Assembly: GCA_011375465.1 (NCBI GenBank)
Contig: DRZV01000069.1
Location: 1 to 15,859, forward strand
Source of the DNA: Neomoorella mulderi
GTDB lineage: Bacteria > Bacillota > DSM-521 > Neomoorellales > Neomoorellaceae
Direction of reading: 5' to 3'
Length of the DNA: 15,859 nucleotides
Shown here: positions 1 through 6,720 of the stretch, one piece after another
Layout of the letters: each line of letters starts with the position of its first letter
Position numbering within the stretch: the stretch's first letter is position 1
Position numbers and translations under genes: made by a program
Notes under the pieces: generated by a model
Told to the model about the DNA's origin: nothing
Database searches by the model: none
The model's input: only the letters and a program-made list of their open reading frames with translations

Positions 1-1
1 G

Positions 2-172
2 ACCGTCATCACGGTTTTGCGTTCACCCCATATAGATAAGGACTCCCGGGAGCAATTTGAAATGCGCACCCATAAGAGGTTGATAGACATCCACGAGCCC
101 AATCAAAAGACGGTGGATGCCCTCATGCGCCTCGATCTCCCGGCTGGGGTAGATATAGAGATTAAATTATAG
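2..172 (+). CDS. rpsJ: 30S ribosomal protein S10 (uS10), C-terminal part
   Basis: This is the last 56 codons of S10, open at the left edge of the window and ending at TAG 170-172. S10 sits in the 30S head, and in many bacteria it also binds NusB in transcription antitermination. The visible part contains the family signatures LRSPHIDKDSREQFEMR and KTVDALMRLDLPAGVDIEI, close to the usual S10 C terminus, which ends a few residues after 'AGVD'. It lies directly upstream of rplC, the standard S10-operon order. About 45 N-terminal residues are missing because the window begins inside the gene; the reading frame starts cleanly at base 2. The identification is secure from the sequence. Confidence 0.96.
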   Translation, partial: TVITVLRSPHIDKDSREQFEMRTHKRLIDIHEPNQKTVDALMRLDLPAGVDIEIKL

Positions 173-184
173 GGGGGAATTAAG

Positions 185-811
185 GTGCTCAAGGCTATAC
201 TAGGCAAGAAACTGGGGATGACCCAGGTTTTCGATGATAAGGGCCGGGTGGTACCGGTAACCGTCATCCAAGCAGGCCCCTGCGTGGTGATCCAGAAGAG
301 GACTCCGGAAAAGGACGGGTACGAGGCCATCCAGGTGGGGTTCGAGCCTATACCGGAGCACAAGGTCAACAAGCCTCTTCGGGGGCATTTCGCCAAGGCC
401 GGTGTACCTCCCTTTCGCTACGTCCGGGAACTGCGGGTAGAGGTGAAGGATTACCAGGTTGGTCAGGAGATAAAAGCCGATATATTTCAGCCGGGGGAAA
501 GGGTGGACGTCACAGGTATCTCCAAGGGAAAAGGTTTTGCCGGAGGCATCAAGCGCCATGGCTTTGCCCGGGGCCCCATGGCCCACGGCTCCAAATACCA
601 CCGCCGCCCCGGCTCCCTGGGGGCCAAGGGGGTAGCCCGGGTGTTCAGGGGCCGCAAATTGCCAGGCCACCTGGGGGCCCGCCGGGTGACGGTACAGGGC
701 CTGGAAGTGATCAAGAGCGATCCTGAAAGGCACCTCCTCCTGGTAAAGGGATCGGTTCCCGGTCCCAGGAAGGGTTTGCTGGTTATAAAAAGTTCGGTGA
801 AAGGGGGGTAG
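185..811 (+). CDS. rplC: 50S ribosomal protein L3 (uL3)
   Basis: L3 is an early-assembling 23S rRNA-binding protein whose central loop reaches toward the peptidyl transferase centre. The 208-residue length is normal for the family. The N terminus MLKAILGKKLGMTQVFDD, the segment GISKGKGFAGGIKRHGF (residues 111-127), and HGSKYHRRPGSLG followed by RVFRGRKLPGHLG (residues 134-164) are family hallmarks. The start is GTG at 185, preceded by a G-rich ribosome binding site at 171-177 that overlaps the rpsJ stop; a shorter start would remove conserved residues. The loop after GSLG reads AKGVARVF, lacking the proline often seen there (compare PVDPNRVF in Bacillus), but the length agrees with Gram-positive L3. 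Confidence 0.98.
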   Translation: MLKAILGKKLGMTQVFDDKGRVVPVTVIQAGPCVVIQKRTPEKDGYEAIQVGFEPIPEHKVNKPLRGHFAKAGVPPFRYVRELRVEVKDYQVGQEIKADIFQPGERVDVTGISKGKGFAGGIKRHGFARGPMAHGSKYHRRPGSLGAKGVARVFRGRKLPGHLGARRVTVQGLEVIKSDPERHLLLVKGSVPGPRKGLLVIKSSVKGG

Positions 812-814
812 GGG

Positions 815-1441
815 ATGCCCAAGGTACCGGTTTACAACATGCAGGGGGATATGGTAGGAGAAATGGAATTGCATGAGGATATCTTTGCCGGGGAGATAAA
901 CCGGTACGTGCTGCACCAGGCGGTGGTGATGCAGCTGGCGGGGGCTAGGCGAGGTACCGCTTCCACCAAAGGGTGGGCAGAGGTCCGGGGTGGAGGCCGC
1001 AAGCCCTGGAGACAAAAAGGCACTGGCAGGGCCAGGGCGGGCAGCATCCGTTCACCCCTATGGAGGGGGGGAGCCGTCATATTCGGCCCCAAGCCCCGGG
1101 ATTACAGCTTTACCTTGCCCAAAAAGGTAAGGCGCTTGGCCCTGCGTTCAGCCTTGGCCAGCAAGTTCCAGGCTGGGGATCTCATAGTGCTGGATCAGCT
1201 GCAGTTTCCCCGGCCCAAAACCAAGGACATGGTGGCCCTCTTGAAGGCCCTGGAGGTAGACCGCAAGGCCCTGGTGGTTACCGCTTCCCGGGATCCTGTG
1301 GTGGAGCTGTCGGCCCGGAACCTTCCCGGCATCACCTGCCTTCCCGTGGAGAGGATCAATGTTTACGATCTCTTGGCCCACGATAAGCTCATAGCCACCA
1401 GAGAGGCCATAGAGCGCCTTCAGGAGGTGTTGGCCGGATGA
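815..1441 (+). CDS. rplD: 50S ribosomal protein L4 (uL4)
   Basis: L4 binds 23S rRNA, and its long internal loop lines the peptide exit tunnel. In E. coli it also represses its own operon, a mechanism not shown to apply in Bacillota. The protein has 208 residues. The tunnel loop is recognisable from about residue 56 to 92 (EVRGGGRKPWRQKGTGRARAG, then SIRSPLWRGGAVIFGP). Just before it the sequence reads STKGWAEV where many homologues have STKTRAEV. The ATG at 815 is three bases after the rplC stop, with a G-run ribosome binding site at 803-808. The stop TGA overlaps the rplW ATG by four bases (ATGA), so translation is probably coupled. Confidence 0.98.
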   Translation: MPKVPVYNMQGDMVGEMELHEDIFAGEINRYVLHQAVVMQLAGARRGTASTKGWAEVRGGGRKPWRQKGTGRARAGSIRSPLWRGGAVIFGPKPRDYSFTLPKKVRRLALRSALASKFQAGDLIVLDQLQFPRPKTKDMVALLKALEVDRKALVVTASRDPVVELSARNLPGITCLPVERINVYDLLAHDKLIATREAIERLQEVLAG

Positions 1442-1728
1442 AGGCTCCAGAGGACATTATTCTGGCTCCCGTGGTGACGGAAAAATCTACAGACCTCATC
1501 AAACAGAATAAATATACCTTTTTGGTGCACCCGGAAGCCAACAAGATAGAGATAAAAAAGGCTGTAGAAAGGCTTTTCAACGTCAAAGTTCTCAAGGTTA
1601 ACACCCTTATGGATCGGGGTAAGAGGCGGCGTATGGGCAGGAGCGAGGGGAGGACGCCTGACCGGAAAAAGGCCATAGTGACCTTAAAGCCTGGAGATAA
1701 GATACCCCTGTTTGAGACTTTAGAATAG
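1438..1728 (+). CDS. rplW: 50S ribosomal protein L23 (uL23)
   Basis: L23 lies at the exit of the peptide tunnel and is the docking site for trigger factor and the signal recognition particle. The 96-residue product is typical in size. Family features are PVVTEKSTDL near residues 11-20, KYTFLVHPEANKIEIKKAVE in the middle, and the basic loop RGKRRRMGRSEGRTPDRKKA followed by VTLKPGDKIPLFE. The start ATG overlaps the rplD stop by four bases; AGGAGGT at 1422-1428, inside rplD, is well placed nine bases upstream. Nothing unusual is visible. Confidence 0.98.
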   Translation: MKAPEDIILAPVVTEKSTDLIKQNKYTFLVHPEANKIEIKKAVERLFNVKVLKVNTLMDRGKRRRMGRSEGRTPDRKKAIVTLKPGDKIPLFETLE

Positions 1729-1745
1729 AGAAAGGAGGGAGGAAT

Positions 1746-2570
1746 ATGGGGATAAAGAAGTATAAGCCCACTTCCCCGGGGCGGCGACAGATGACGGTGA
1801 TAGATTACAGCGTGCTTACGGCTACCGAACCCTATAAGCCCCTGGTGGAGCCCTTGAAGAAGAGCGCGGGGCGCAACGTGCGGGGCTGTATCACCGTGCG
1901 CCACCGGGGAGGAGGCCATAAGCGGCTCTACCGCATTATAGATTTCAAAAGAGATAAGGACGGCATACCCGCTCGGGTGGCCACTATCGAATACGATCCC
2001 AATCGTTCTGCCCACATAGCCCTCCTCCACTATGCCGATGGGGAAAAGAGGTATATTTTGGCCCCCGAGGGGCTCAAGGTGGGCGATGTGGTCATGAGCG
2101 GCCCGGAAGCGGACATCAAGGTGGGCAACGCCCTTCCCCTGAGCCATATCCCTGTGGGCACCTTCGTCCACAACATAGAGCTCACCCCCGGAAAGGGAGG
2201 GCAGTTGGCCAGGGCCGCGGGCACCAGCGCCCAGGTAATGGCCAAGGAGGGCGGGTATGTGCTCCTGCGCCTGCCTTCGGGGGAATTGAGGAAGGTTAGG
2301 GAGGAGTGCCGGGCCACCATAGGCCAGGTGGGGAATGTTGACTGGGAGAACATCACCATAGGCAAAGCTGGCCGCAGCCGCTGGCTGGGCATCCGGCCTG
2401 CAGTGCGGGGTTCAGCCATGAACCCTGTGGACCATCCCCATGGCGGCGGCGAGGGCAAGGCCCCCAGAGGCAGGCATCCGGTGACCCCTTGGGGCAAGCT
2501 GGCCCATGGGGTTAAAACCAGGAAGAAAAATAAACCCAGCGACAAATTGATAGTCAAAAGGCGCAAATAG
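1746..2570 (+). CDS. rplB: 50S ribosomal protein L2 (uL2)
   Basis: L2 is a conserved 23S rRNA-binding protein needed for subunit association and for assembly of the peptidyl transferase region. It has 274 residues, the normal length. The N-terminal OB-like part carries TVRHRGGGHKRLYRIIDFKR (residues 50-69), the SH3-like part carries NIELTPGKGGQLARAAGTSAQ, and the C-terminal signature NPVDHPHGGGEG (226-237) includes His230, equivalent to the functionally important His229 of E. coli L2. The stretch after PVTPWGK reads LAHGVKTR, somewhat unlike the more common PTxGxKTR. An AAAGGAGGGA ribosome binding site at about 1731-1740 precedes the ATG. Confidence 0.99.
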   Translation: MGIKKYKPTSPGRRQMTVIDYSVLTATEPYKPLVEPLKKSAGRNVRGCITVRHRGGGHKRLYRIIDFKRDKDGIPARVATIEYDPNRSAHIALLHYADGEKRYILAPEGLKVGDVVMSGPEADIKVGNALPLSHIPVGTFVHNIELTPGKGGQLARAAGTSAQVMAKEGGYVLLRLPSGELRKVREECRATIGQVGNVDWENITIGKAGRSRWLGIRPAVRGSAMNPVDHPHGGGEGKAPRGRHPVTPWGKLAHGVKTRKKNKPSDKLIVKRRK

Positions 2571-2590
2571 GATACGAGGGGGGTTAACGG

Positions 2591-2884
2591 GTGGGGAGGT
2601 CCCTGAAAAAAGGACCCTACTGCGATGAGAAGCTATTAAAGAAAATCCGGGAGATGAACGAAAAGGGGATCAAAAAGGTGATAAAGACCTGGTCTCGGCG
2701 TTCCACCATCTTCCCGGAGATGGTGGGGCACACCATAGCCGTATATGATGGTCGCCGGCATGTCCCCATCTACATCACCGAGGAGATGGTGGGCCACAAG
2801 CTGGGTGAATTTGCTCCCACCAGGACCTTTAGGGGCCATGCAGGCCAGACAGAACAAGCCTCAGCGGTGAAAGATAGGGGGTAG
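2591..2884 (+). CDS. rpsS: 30S ribosomal protein S19 (uS19)
   Basis: S19 is a 30S head protein that pairs with S13 near the A site and forms an intersubunit bridge. The product is 97 residues, slightly longer than the usual 92-93, with a C-terminal tail ending AVKDRG. Family motifs are GRSLKKGPYCDEKLLKKI at the N terminus, TWSRRSTIFPEMVGHTIAVYD (residues 33-53), HVPIYITEEMVGHKLGEFAPTR and FRGHAG. The start is GTG at 2591: G-run 2578-2583 lies eight bases upstream, and the protein begins exactly where homologues begin. It is followed seven bases later by rplV. Confidence 0.98.
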   Translation: MGRSLKKGPYCDEKLLKKIREMNEKGIKKVIKTWSRRSTIFPEMVGHTIAVYDGRRHVPIYITEEMVGHKLGEFAPTRTFRGHAGQTEQASAVKDRG

Positions 2885-2890
2885 ATATCC

Positions 2891-3229
2891 ATGGAAGCCA
2901 GAGCCGTAGCCAGGTATATAAGAATGTCCCCCTTAAAGGTGCGCCAGGTCATAAATTTAATCCGGGGCAAGGACGTGAGGGAAGCGGAGGCCATTCTCAG
3001 AACTGCACCCAAGAGGGCAGCCCGGATAATAGCTAAGGTGTTGCGCTCAGCGGTGGCCAACGCCGAGCACAATTACGACATGGATCCTGAAGCCCTTATG
3101 GTCAAGCGGGCCTATGTGGACGAAGGCCCCATATGGAAGCGCTACCGCCCCCGGGCCTACGGCAGGGCCGACGTCCGCAGGCGGCGCACCTGCCACATAA
3201 CGGTAATCGTGGGGGAGAAGGAGGATTGA
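2891..3229 (+). CDS. rplV: 50S ribosomal protein L22 (uL22)
   Basis: L22 contacts all domains of 23S rRNA, and its long beta-hairpin, together with L4, narrows the peptide exit tunnel; mutations there are known to affect macrolide sensitivity. The 112-residue protein shows RYIRMSPLKVRQVINLIRGK near the N terminus, SAVANAEHNYDMDPEALMV in the middle, and the hairpin region VDEGPIWKRYRPRAYGRAD followed by RRRTCHITVIVGEK. The hairpin has the usual length. The ATG at 2891 follows a G-rich ribosome binding site that overlaps the end of rpsS. Confidence 0.98.
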   Translation: MEARAVARYIRMSPLKVRQVINLIRGKDVREAEAILRTAPKRAARIIAKVLRSAVANAEHNYDMDPEALMVKRAYVDEGPIWKRYRPRAYGRADVRRRRTCHITVIVGEKED

Positions 3230-3233
3230 TGGT

Positions 3234-3923
3234 ATGGGCCAGAAGGTTCATCCCAAGGGATTCAGGCTAGGAGTGATCCGCACTTGGGATTCCCGTTGGT
3301 TCAGCGAGAAGGAATACAAGGCACTTTTAAAGGAAGACCATAAGATCAGGCAGCATATAAAAACAAAGCTATACCAGGCAGGTATAGGCAGCATTGAAAT
3401 AGAACGGGCTGCCAACCGGGTAAGGGTTATCATCAACGCCGCCCGTCCGGGGATAATAATCGGCCGGGGAGGCAGCGAAGTGGAAAATCTCCGCCGGGAA
3501 CTGGAGGAGATGACGGGCAAGCAGGTATCCGTCAATATAGTGGAAATCAAAAAGCCCGAACTCGATGCCCAGCTGGTGGCGGAGAACATCGCTGCCCAGA
3601 TAGAAAAAAGGGTGGCCTTCCGGAGGGCCATGAAGCAGGCTGTGGCCAGGGCCTTGCGGGCAGGGGCCCTGGGGATAAAAGTGGCCTGCAGCGGGAGATT
3701 GGCAGGAGCGGAGATAGCCAGGACAGAGTGGTATCGCGAAGGGAAAGTCCCCCTTCACACTTTGAGGGCGGATATAGATTATGGCTTCGCCGAAGCCATA
3801 ACCACCTACGGTAAGATAGGGGTAAAGGTATGGATCAACAGGGGGGAAGTGCTGCCCGAGCAGCTGAAAAGCCAGGAAGGGGGAGAAGAACATGCTGATG
3901 CCCAAAAGGGTAAAGTATCGTAA
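3234..3923 (+). CDS. rpsC: 30S ribosomal protein S3 (uS3)
   Basis: S3 is a 30S head protein at the mRNA entry channel, contributing to mRNA unwinding. The N terminus GQKVHPKGFRLGVIRTWDS is a family signature. The KH domain motif is GIIIGRGG (residues 73-80), with GRGG as its GxxG loop. The C-terminal domain contains GIKVACSGRLAGAEIARTEW and HTLRADIDYGFAEA. AAGGAGG at 3218-3224 precedes ATG 3234 by nine bases. At 229 residues it is slightly long: the last ten residues (HADAQKGKVS) are encoded inside the start of rplP in another frame, a 32-base overlap. Identification is certain; the tail is the only unusual part. Confidence 0.98.
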   Translation: MGQKVHPKGFRLGVIRTWDSRWFSEKEYKALLKEDHKIRQHIKTKLYQAGIGSIEIERAANRVRVIINAARPGIIIGRGGSEVENLRRELEEMTGKQVSVNIVEIKKPELDAQLVAENIAAQIEKRVAFRRAMKQAVARALRAGALGIKVACSGRLAGAEIARTEWYREGKVPLHTLRADIDYGFAEAITTYGKIGVKVWINRGEVLPEQLKSQEGGEEHADAQKGKVS

Positions 3924-4323
3924 GCCCCATCGGCCTTCCCCCAAGGGAAGGGCCACCAGGGGCACAGAAGTCCAGTTCGGTGAGTATGGGCTTCAGGCCC
4001 TAGAGCCCTCCTGGATAACCGGCCAGCAGATAGAGGCAGCCCGTATAGCCATGACCCGTTACCTCAAACGGGGTGGAAAGATATGGATAAAGATCTTTCC
4101 CCACACCCCCATAACTGCCAAGCCTGCCGAGACCCGTATGGGCGGGGGTAAGGGGGCGCCGGAGTTCTGGGTGGCGGTGGTGAAACCAGGTTGCATTCTT
4201 TTTGAGATAGGGGGAGTTCCCGAAGAGGTGGCCCGGGAGGCCATGCGGTTGGCTTCCCATAAGCTTCCCATAAAAACCAGATTTGTAAAACGGGAAGAGG
4301 CGGGTGGGGCCCATGAGAGCTAA
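3892..4323 (+). CDS. rplP: 50S ribosomal protein L16 (uL16)
   Basis: L16 is a late-assembling 50S protein that helps position the acceptor arm of A-site tRNA near the peptidyl transferase centre. It has 143 residues. The start MLMPKRVKYRKPHR matches the family N terminus, which justifies ATG 3892 even though it lies 32 bases inside rpsC; the purine-rich site at 3874-3888 is a suitable ribosome binding site. Other signatures are FGEYGLQALEPSWITGQQIE, ARIAMTRYLKRGGKIWIKIFP, KPAETRMGGGKGAPEFWVA and VPEEVAREAMRLASHKLP. The 3' end overlaps the rpmC start by 11 bases. Confidence 0.98.
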   Translation: MLMPKRVKYRKPHRPSPKGRATRGTEVQFGEYGLQALEPSWITGQQIEAARIAMTRYLKRGGKIWIKIFPHTPITAKPAETRMGGGKGAPEFWVAVVKPGCILFEIGGVPEEVAREAMRLASHKLPIKTRFVKREEAGGAHES

Positions 4324-4525
4324 AGAGATGCGGGAATTGAGCGACGAGGAACTGCTCCGCAGAATAGAGGAATTGAAGAAGGAGCTTTTCAACCTGCGTT
4401 TCCAGCTGGTTACCGGACATGTGGATAATCCCATGAGGGTCAGGGAAGTGAAGCGCAATATAGCTAGAGCCAAGACCATCTTGAGGGAAAGGGAATTGCA
4501 GAGGGAGCGGGCCCAGCAATTCTAG
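4313..4525 (+). CDS. rpmC: 50S ribosomal protein L29 (uL29)
   Basis: L29 is a small helical hairpin protein beside L23 at the tunnel exit. The 70-residue product MRAKEMRELSDEELLRRIEE... has the family pattern, including LFNLRFQLVTGHVDNPMRVREVKRNIAR in two stretches. I chose ATG 4313 because it gives the standard MxAKEIRELSDEEL start. A GTG at 4304 would add only MGP and lacks a better binding site. The start lies inside the last codons of rplP (11-base overlap). The C-terminal tail RERELQRERAQQF is charged and presumably helical. Confidence 0.95.
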   Translation: MRAKEMRELSDEELLRRIEELKKELFNLRFQLVTGHVDNPMRVREVKRNIARAKTILRERELQRERAQQF

Positions 4526-4540
4526 AAAGGGGGTAGAGCC

Positions 4541-4795
4541 TTGGAGCGGGGTAGCCGCAAAGTGAGGATAGGCACCGTGGTCAGCGACAAGATGGACAAA
4601 ACCGTGGTGGTGGCAGTGGAGAGCCTGGTCCGCCATCCCCTTTTGGGGAAGATATACCGGAGGACTCGCAAATTTAAAGCCCACGATGAAGAAAACCAGT
4701 GCCGGGTGGGCGATAAAGTGAAGATCATGGAAACCCGGCCTTTGAGCAAGGAGAAGCGTTGGAGAGTAGTGGAAATATTGGAAAGGGCCAAATAA
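4541..4795 (+). CDS. rpsQ: 30S ribosomal protein S17 (uS17)
   Basis: S17 is an OB-fold primary binder of the 5' domain of 16S rRNA and is important early in 30S assembly. It is 84 residues, the normal size. Motifs seen are KVRIGTVVSDKMDKTVVVAV (residues 7-26), HPLLGKIYRRTRKFKAHDEEN and VGDKVKIMETRPLSKEKRWRVVEI. The start is TTG at 4541, with the ribosome binding site AAAGGGGG at 4526-4533, seven bases away. No ATG lies at the expected N terminus, and the next Met falls within the conserved segment, so the TTG call is well supported. Confidence 0.97.
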   Translation: MERGSRKVRIGTVVSDKMDKTVVVAVESLVRHPLLGKIYRRTRKFKAHDEENQCRVGDKVKIMETRPLSKEKRWRVVEILERAK

Positions 4796-4819
4796 CCCTG
4801 CCGGAAGGAGGGAGGAAAG

Positions 4820-5188
4820 ATGATTTTACAGGAGACCCGGTTGAAGGTGGCTGACAATACCGGTGCCCGGGAAATCCTCTGCATCAGGGTCCTGGGTGGT
4901 TCCGGCAGACGTTATGCCAGCGTAGGAGATGTGATAATAGCTTCGGTCAAGGAGGCTACGCCTGGAGGCGTGGTAAAAAAGGGGGACGTGGTGCGGGCGG
5001 TGGTGGTGAGGACCAAAAGGCCCATAAGGAGAGAAGACGGCTCTTATATCCGTTTCGACGAGAACGCCGCTGTCATAATCACTGAACACGGCGCTCCCCG
5101 AGGCACCCGGATATTCGGGCCAGTGGCTCGGGAATTGAGGGAAAAGAACTTCATGAGGATAATATCTCTGGCCCCAGAAGTGCTGTAA
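4820..5188 (+). CDS. rplN: 50S ribosomal protein L14 (uL14)
   Basis: L14 is a beta-barrel protein on the subunit interface that forms an intersubunit bridge and is the target of the silencing factor RsfS. The length, 122 residues, is exactly typical. Signatures are MILQETRLKVADNTGAREI at the N terminus, GDVIIASVKEATPGGVVKKG, VVVRTKRPIRREDGSYIRFD, and NAAVIITEHGAPRGTRIFGP followed by VARELR near the C terminus. GGAAGGAGGGAGG at about 4802-4814 is a strong ribosome binding site. The stop is followed 13 bases later by the preferred rplX start. Confidence 0.99.
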   Translation: MILQETRLKVADNTGAREILCIRVLGGSGRRYASVGDVIIASVKEATPGGVVKKGDVVRAVVVRTKRPIRREDGSYIRFDENAAVIITEHGAPRGTRIFGPVARELREKNFMRIISLAPEVL

Positions 5189-5201
5189 AGGAGTGGTAAG
5201 C

Positions 5202-5528
5202 GTGGCCTCTACCAAGGTACATGTGAAGAAGGGCGACCTGGTTATGGTGATAAAGGGAAAGGACGCAGGCAAGAAGGGAAAAGTCCTCCGGGTGATACCC
5301 AAAGAGGGGAGGGTGGTGGTGGAAGGGGTAAACATAGTCAAAAAACACACCCGTCCTACCCCTAAGATGCCCCAGGGGGGAATAATCGAGAAGGAAGCCC
5401 CCATGTCCAGCAGCAAGGTCATGCTCTTCTGCACCAAGTGCAACCGGCCCACTCGGATAGGCAAAAGGTTTCTGGCCGATGGCAAAAAAGTCCGCTATTG
5501 CAAGAAGTGTGGGGAAGTAATAGATTAG
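5202..5528 (+). CDS. rplX: 50S ribosomal protein L24 (uL24), zinc-ribbon form
   Basis: L24 is an assembly-initiating 23S rRNA-binding protein with a KOW domain, located near the tunnel exit. The KOW fold is at about residues 9-42 (KKGDLVMVIKGKDAGKKGKV...). The C terminus carries two Cys-x-x-Cys pairs (C77, C80, C100, C103), which likely bind zinc, as in many Gram-positive L24 proteins. I prefer GTG 5202 (108 residues, MASTKVHVKKGD) over GTG 5193: GGAG at 5190-5193 is eight bases before 5202, whereas 5193 has no properly spaced site. The longer form would add only MVS. The gene lies between rplN and rplE as usual. Confidence 0.96.
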   Translation: MASTKVHVKKGDLVMVIKGKDAGKKGKVLRVIPKEGRVVVEGVNIVKKHTRPTPKMPQGGIIEKEAPMSSSKVMLFCTKCNRPTRIGKRFLADGKKVRYCKKCGEVID

Positions 5529-5549
5529 CCCAGAGGGAGGGGGCTGTAC

Positions 5550-6093
5550 GTGGTAGCCAGATTGAAAGAGAAATACTTTAAAGAAATCCGGAAGGCCATG
5601 ATGGAAAAATTTGGATACAAAAATATAATGCAGGTCCCCCGCCTGGAAAAGATCGTGGTGAACATCGGGGTGGGGGAGGCCACCCAGAACCCCAAGGCCC
5701 TGGACGGTGCAGTCCAGGATCTCATGGCCATAACCGGTCAGAGGCCCGATAACCAGGGCTAAAAAATCCATCGCCGGCTTCAAGTTGAGGAAAGGAACGC
5801 CCATCGGCTGCAAGGTGACTTTGAGGCGCGACAGGATGTACGAATTCCTGGACCGATTGATAAACGTGGCCTTGCCCAGGGTCAGGGATTTTCAAGGGGT
5901 ATCGCCCCATGCCTTCGATGGGAGGGGTAACTATACTTTAGGGCTGCGGGAACAGTTGGTCTTCCCCGAGATCGACTATGATAAGATCGATAAAGTGCGG
6001 GGATTGGAGATCACCATAGTGACCACGGCGGAGACGGATGAGGAAGCGCGGGAACTTTTACGCCTGTTGGGTATGCCTTTTAGAGAACACTGA
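5550..6093 (+). pseudogene. rplE: 50S ribosomal protein L5 (uL5), interrupted by a frameshift
   Basis: L5 binds 5S rRNA and forms part of the central protuberance. The GTG at 5550, after GGGAGGGGG at 5535-5543, starts a frame with normal L5 sequence (RLKEKYFKEI, VPRLEKIVVNIGVGEATQNPKAL, AITGQRP), which then runs into TAA at 5760-5762 after 70 codons. The rest of L5 continues in the +1 frame (TRAKKSIAGFKLRKGTPIGC, RMYEFLDRLINVALPRVRDF, FDGRGNYTLGLREQLVFPEID, GMPFREH) to TGA 6091-6093. The lesion lies in 5748-5751 (GATA). Homologues have PVVTRAKKS or similar, so two bases are missing, for example TG from GTG-ATA. Restored, the protein would be 181 residues, the normal length. Both halves are fully conserved and the gene is normally essential, so a sequence error or very recent lesion is likelier than decay. 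Confidence 0.93.
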
Positions 6094-6109
6094 AGAAGGG
6101 GGGTCAATT

Positions 6110-6295
6110 ATGCCCAGAAAGGCTTTGCTGATAAAGCAATCCCGCCCTCCTAAGTTCAAAGTGAGGGCTTATAACCGCTGCTGGCGTTGCGGTCGTGCCC
6201 GTGGATATTTGCGGAAATTCGGCCTTTGCCGCATATGCTTCCGGGAGCTGGCCCATAGAGGGGAGTTGCCGGGTGTGGTAAAAGCCAGTTGGTAG
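6110..6295 (+). CDS. rpsN: 30S ribosomal protein S14 type Z (uS14), zinc-binding
   Basis: S14 is a 30S head protein near the A site. This is the short 61-residue zinc form. The four zinc ligands are clear: C24 and C27 (RCWRCGR), and C40 and C43 (GLCRICFREL). The C terminus GELPGVVKASW is diagnostic. The 61-residue zinc form is the usual one in the spc cluster of Bacillota, unlike the ~100-residue zinc-free paralogue. A G-run ribosome binding site (6098-6103) precedes ATG 6110. It sits between rplE and rpsH in the standard order. Confidence 0.98.
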   Translation: MPRKALLIKQSRPPKFKVRAYNRCWRCGRARGYLRKFGLCRICFRELAHRGELPGVVKASW

Positions 6296-6311
6296 GGAGG
6301 GATAAGAATTG

Positions 6312-6704
6312 ATGACCGATCCTATTGCGGATATGCTCACCCGCATCCGCAATGCCAACCTGGTTTATCTGGATAAGGTGGAAGTGCCTGCTTCCAAGAT
6401 GAAGAGGGCCATTGCGGAGATCATGAAGAAGGAAGGCTACATCAAGGATCTGGAATATATAGAAGACGGAAAACAGGGAATCTTGAGGATATATCTCAAA
6501 TACGGCCCCAACAAGGAGAGGGTGATCACCGGGCTCAAGAGGATCAGCCGGCCCGGTCGGAGGGTATATGCCCGCAAGGGGGAGATACCCAGGGTGTTGG
6601 GGGGGTTGGGCATAGCCATCCTTTCCACCAGCAAGGGGATCCTCACCGACAAGGAGGCCCGCCGGCAAGGGGTAGGGGGAGAAGTCATCTGCTACATCTG
6701 GTAA
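6312..6704 (+). CDS. rpsH: 30S ribosomal protein S8 (uS8)
   Basis: S8 is a primary 16S rRNA-binding protein of the platform; in E. coli it also represses the spc operon. The protein is 130 residues. Signatures are MTDPIADMLTRIRNANLV at the N terminus, VPASKMKRAIAEIMKKEGYI, LKRISRPGRRVYARKGEIP, and ILSTSKGILTDKEARRQGVG followed by GEVICYIW. I chose ATG 6312 since homologues begin MTDPIADML. A TTG at 6309, one codon earlier, is nearer the ideal distance from the GGGAGG at 6296-6301 and cannot be excluded. No S8-type regulatory hairpin was identified by eye. Confidence 0.97.
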   Translation: MTDPIADMLTRIRNANLVYLDKVEVPASKMKRAIAEIMKKEGYIKDLEYIEDGKQGILRIYLKYGPNKERVITGLKRISRPGRRVYARKGEIPRVLGGLGIAILSTSKGILTDKEARRQGVGGEVICYIW

Positions 6705-6720
6705 TAACGGGGGTGAAGGG

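Noticed and set aside
200..1015. Long minus-strand open frames opposite rplC/rplD (271 codons), rplD-rplB (1389-2171, 260 codons) and elsewhere
   Set aside because: They lie opposite strongly conserved ribosomal genes, show no recognisable domain, and are expected from the purine-rich codon bias on the + strand.
5193..5201. Earlier GTG start for rplX
   Set aside because: It overlaps its own candidate ribosome binding site and adds only three residues absent from the family N terminus.
5745..5762. Programmed +1 frameshift in rplE
   Set aside because: There is no known recoding in L5, the CCC-G site lacks obvious stimulators, and the recoded product would miss one residue relative to homologues. 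A 2-nt loss explains the data better; kept only as an alternative in the finding.
5760..5766. The A-run after the premature rplE stop as the cause of the frameshift
   Set aside because: The codons GCT AAA AAA TCC in the downstream frame are exactly as expected for RAKKS, so the run has the right length; the lesion lies upstream at 5748-5751.
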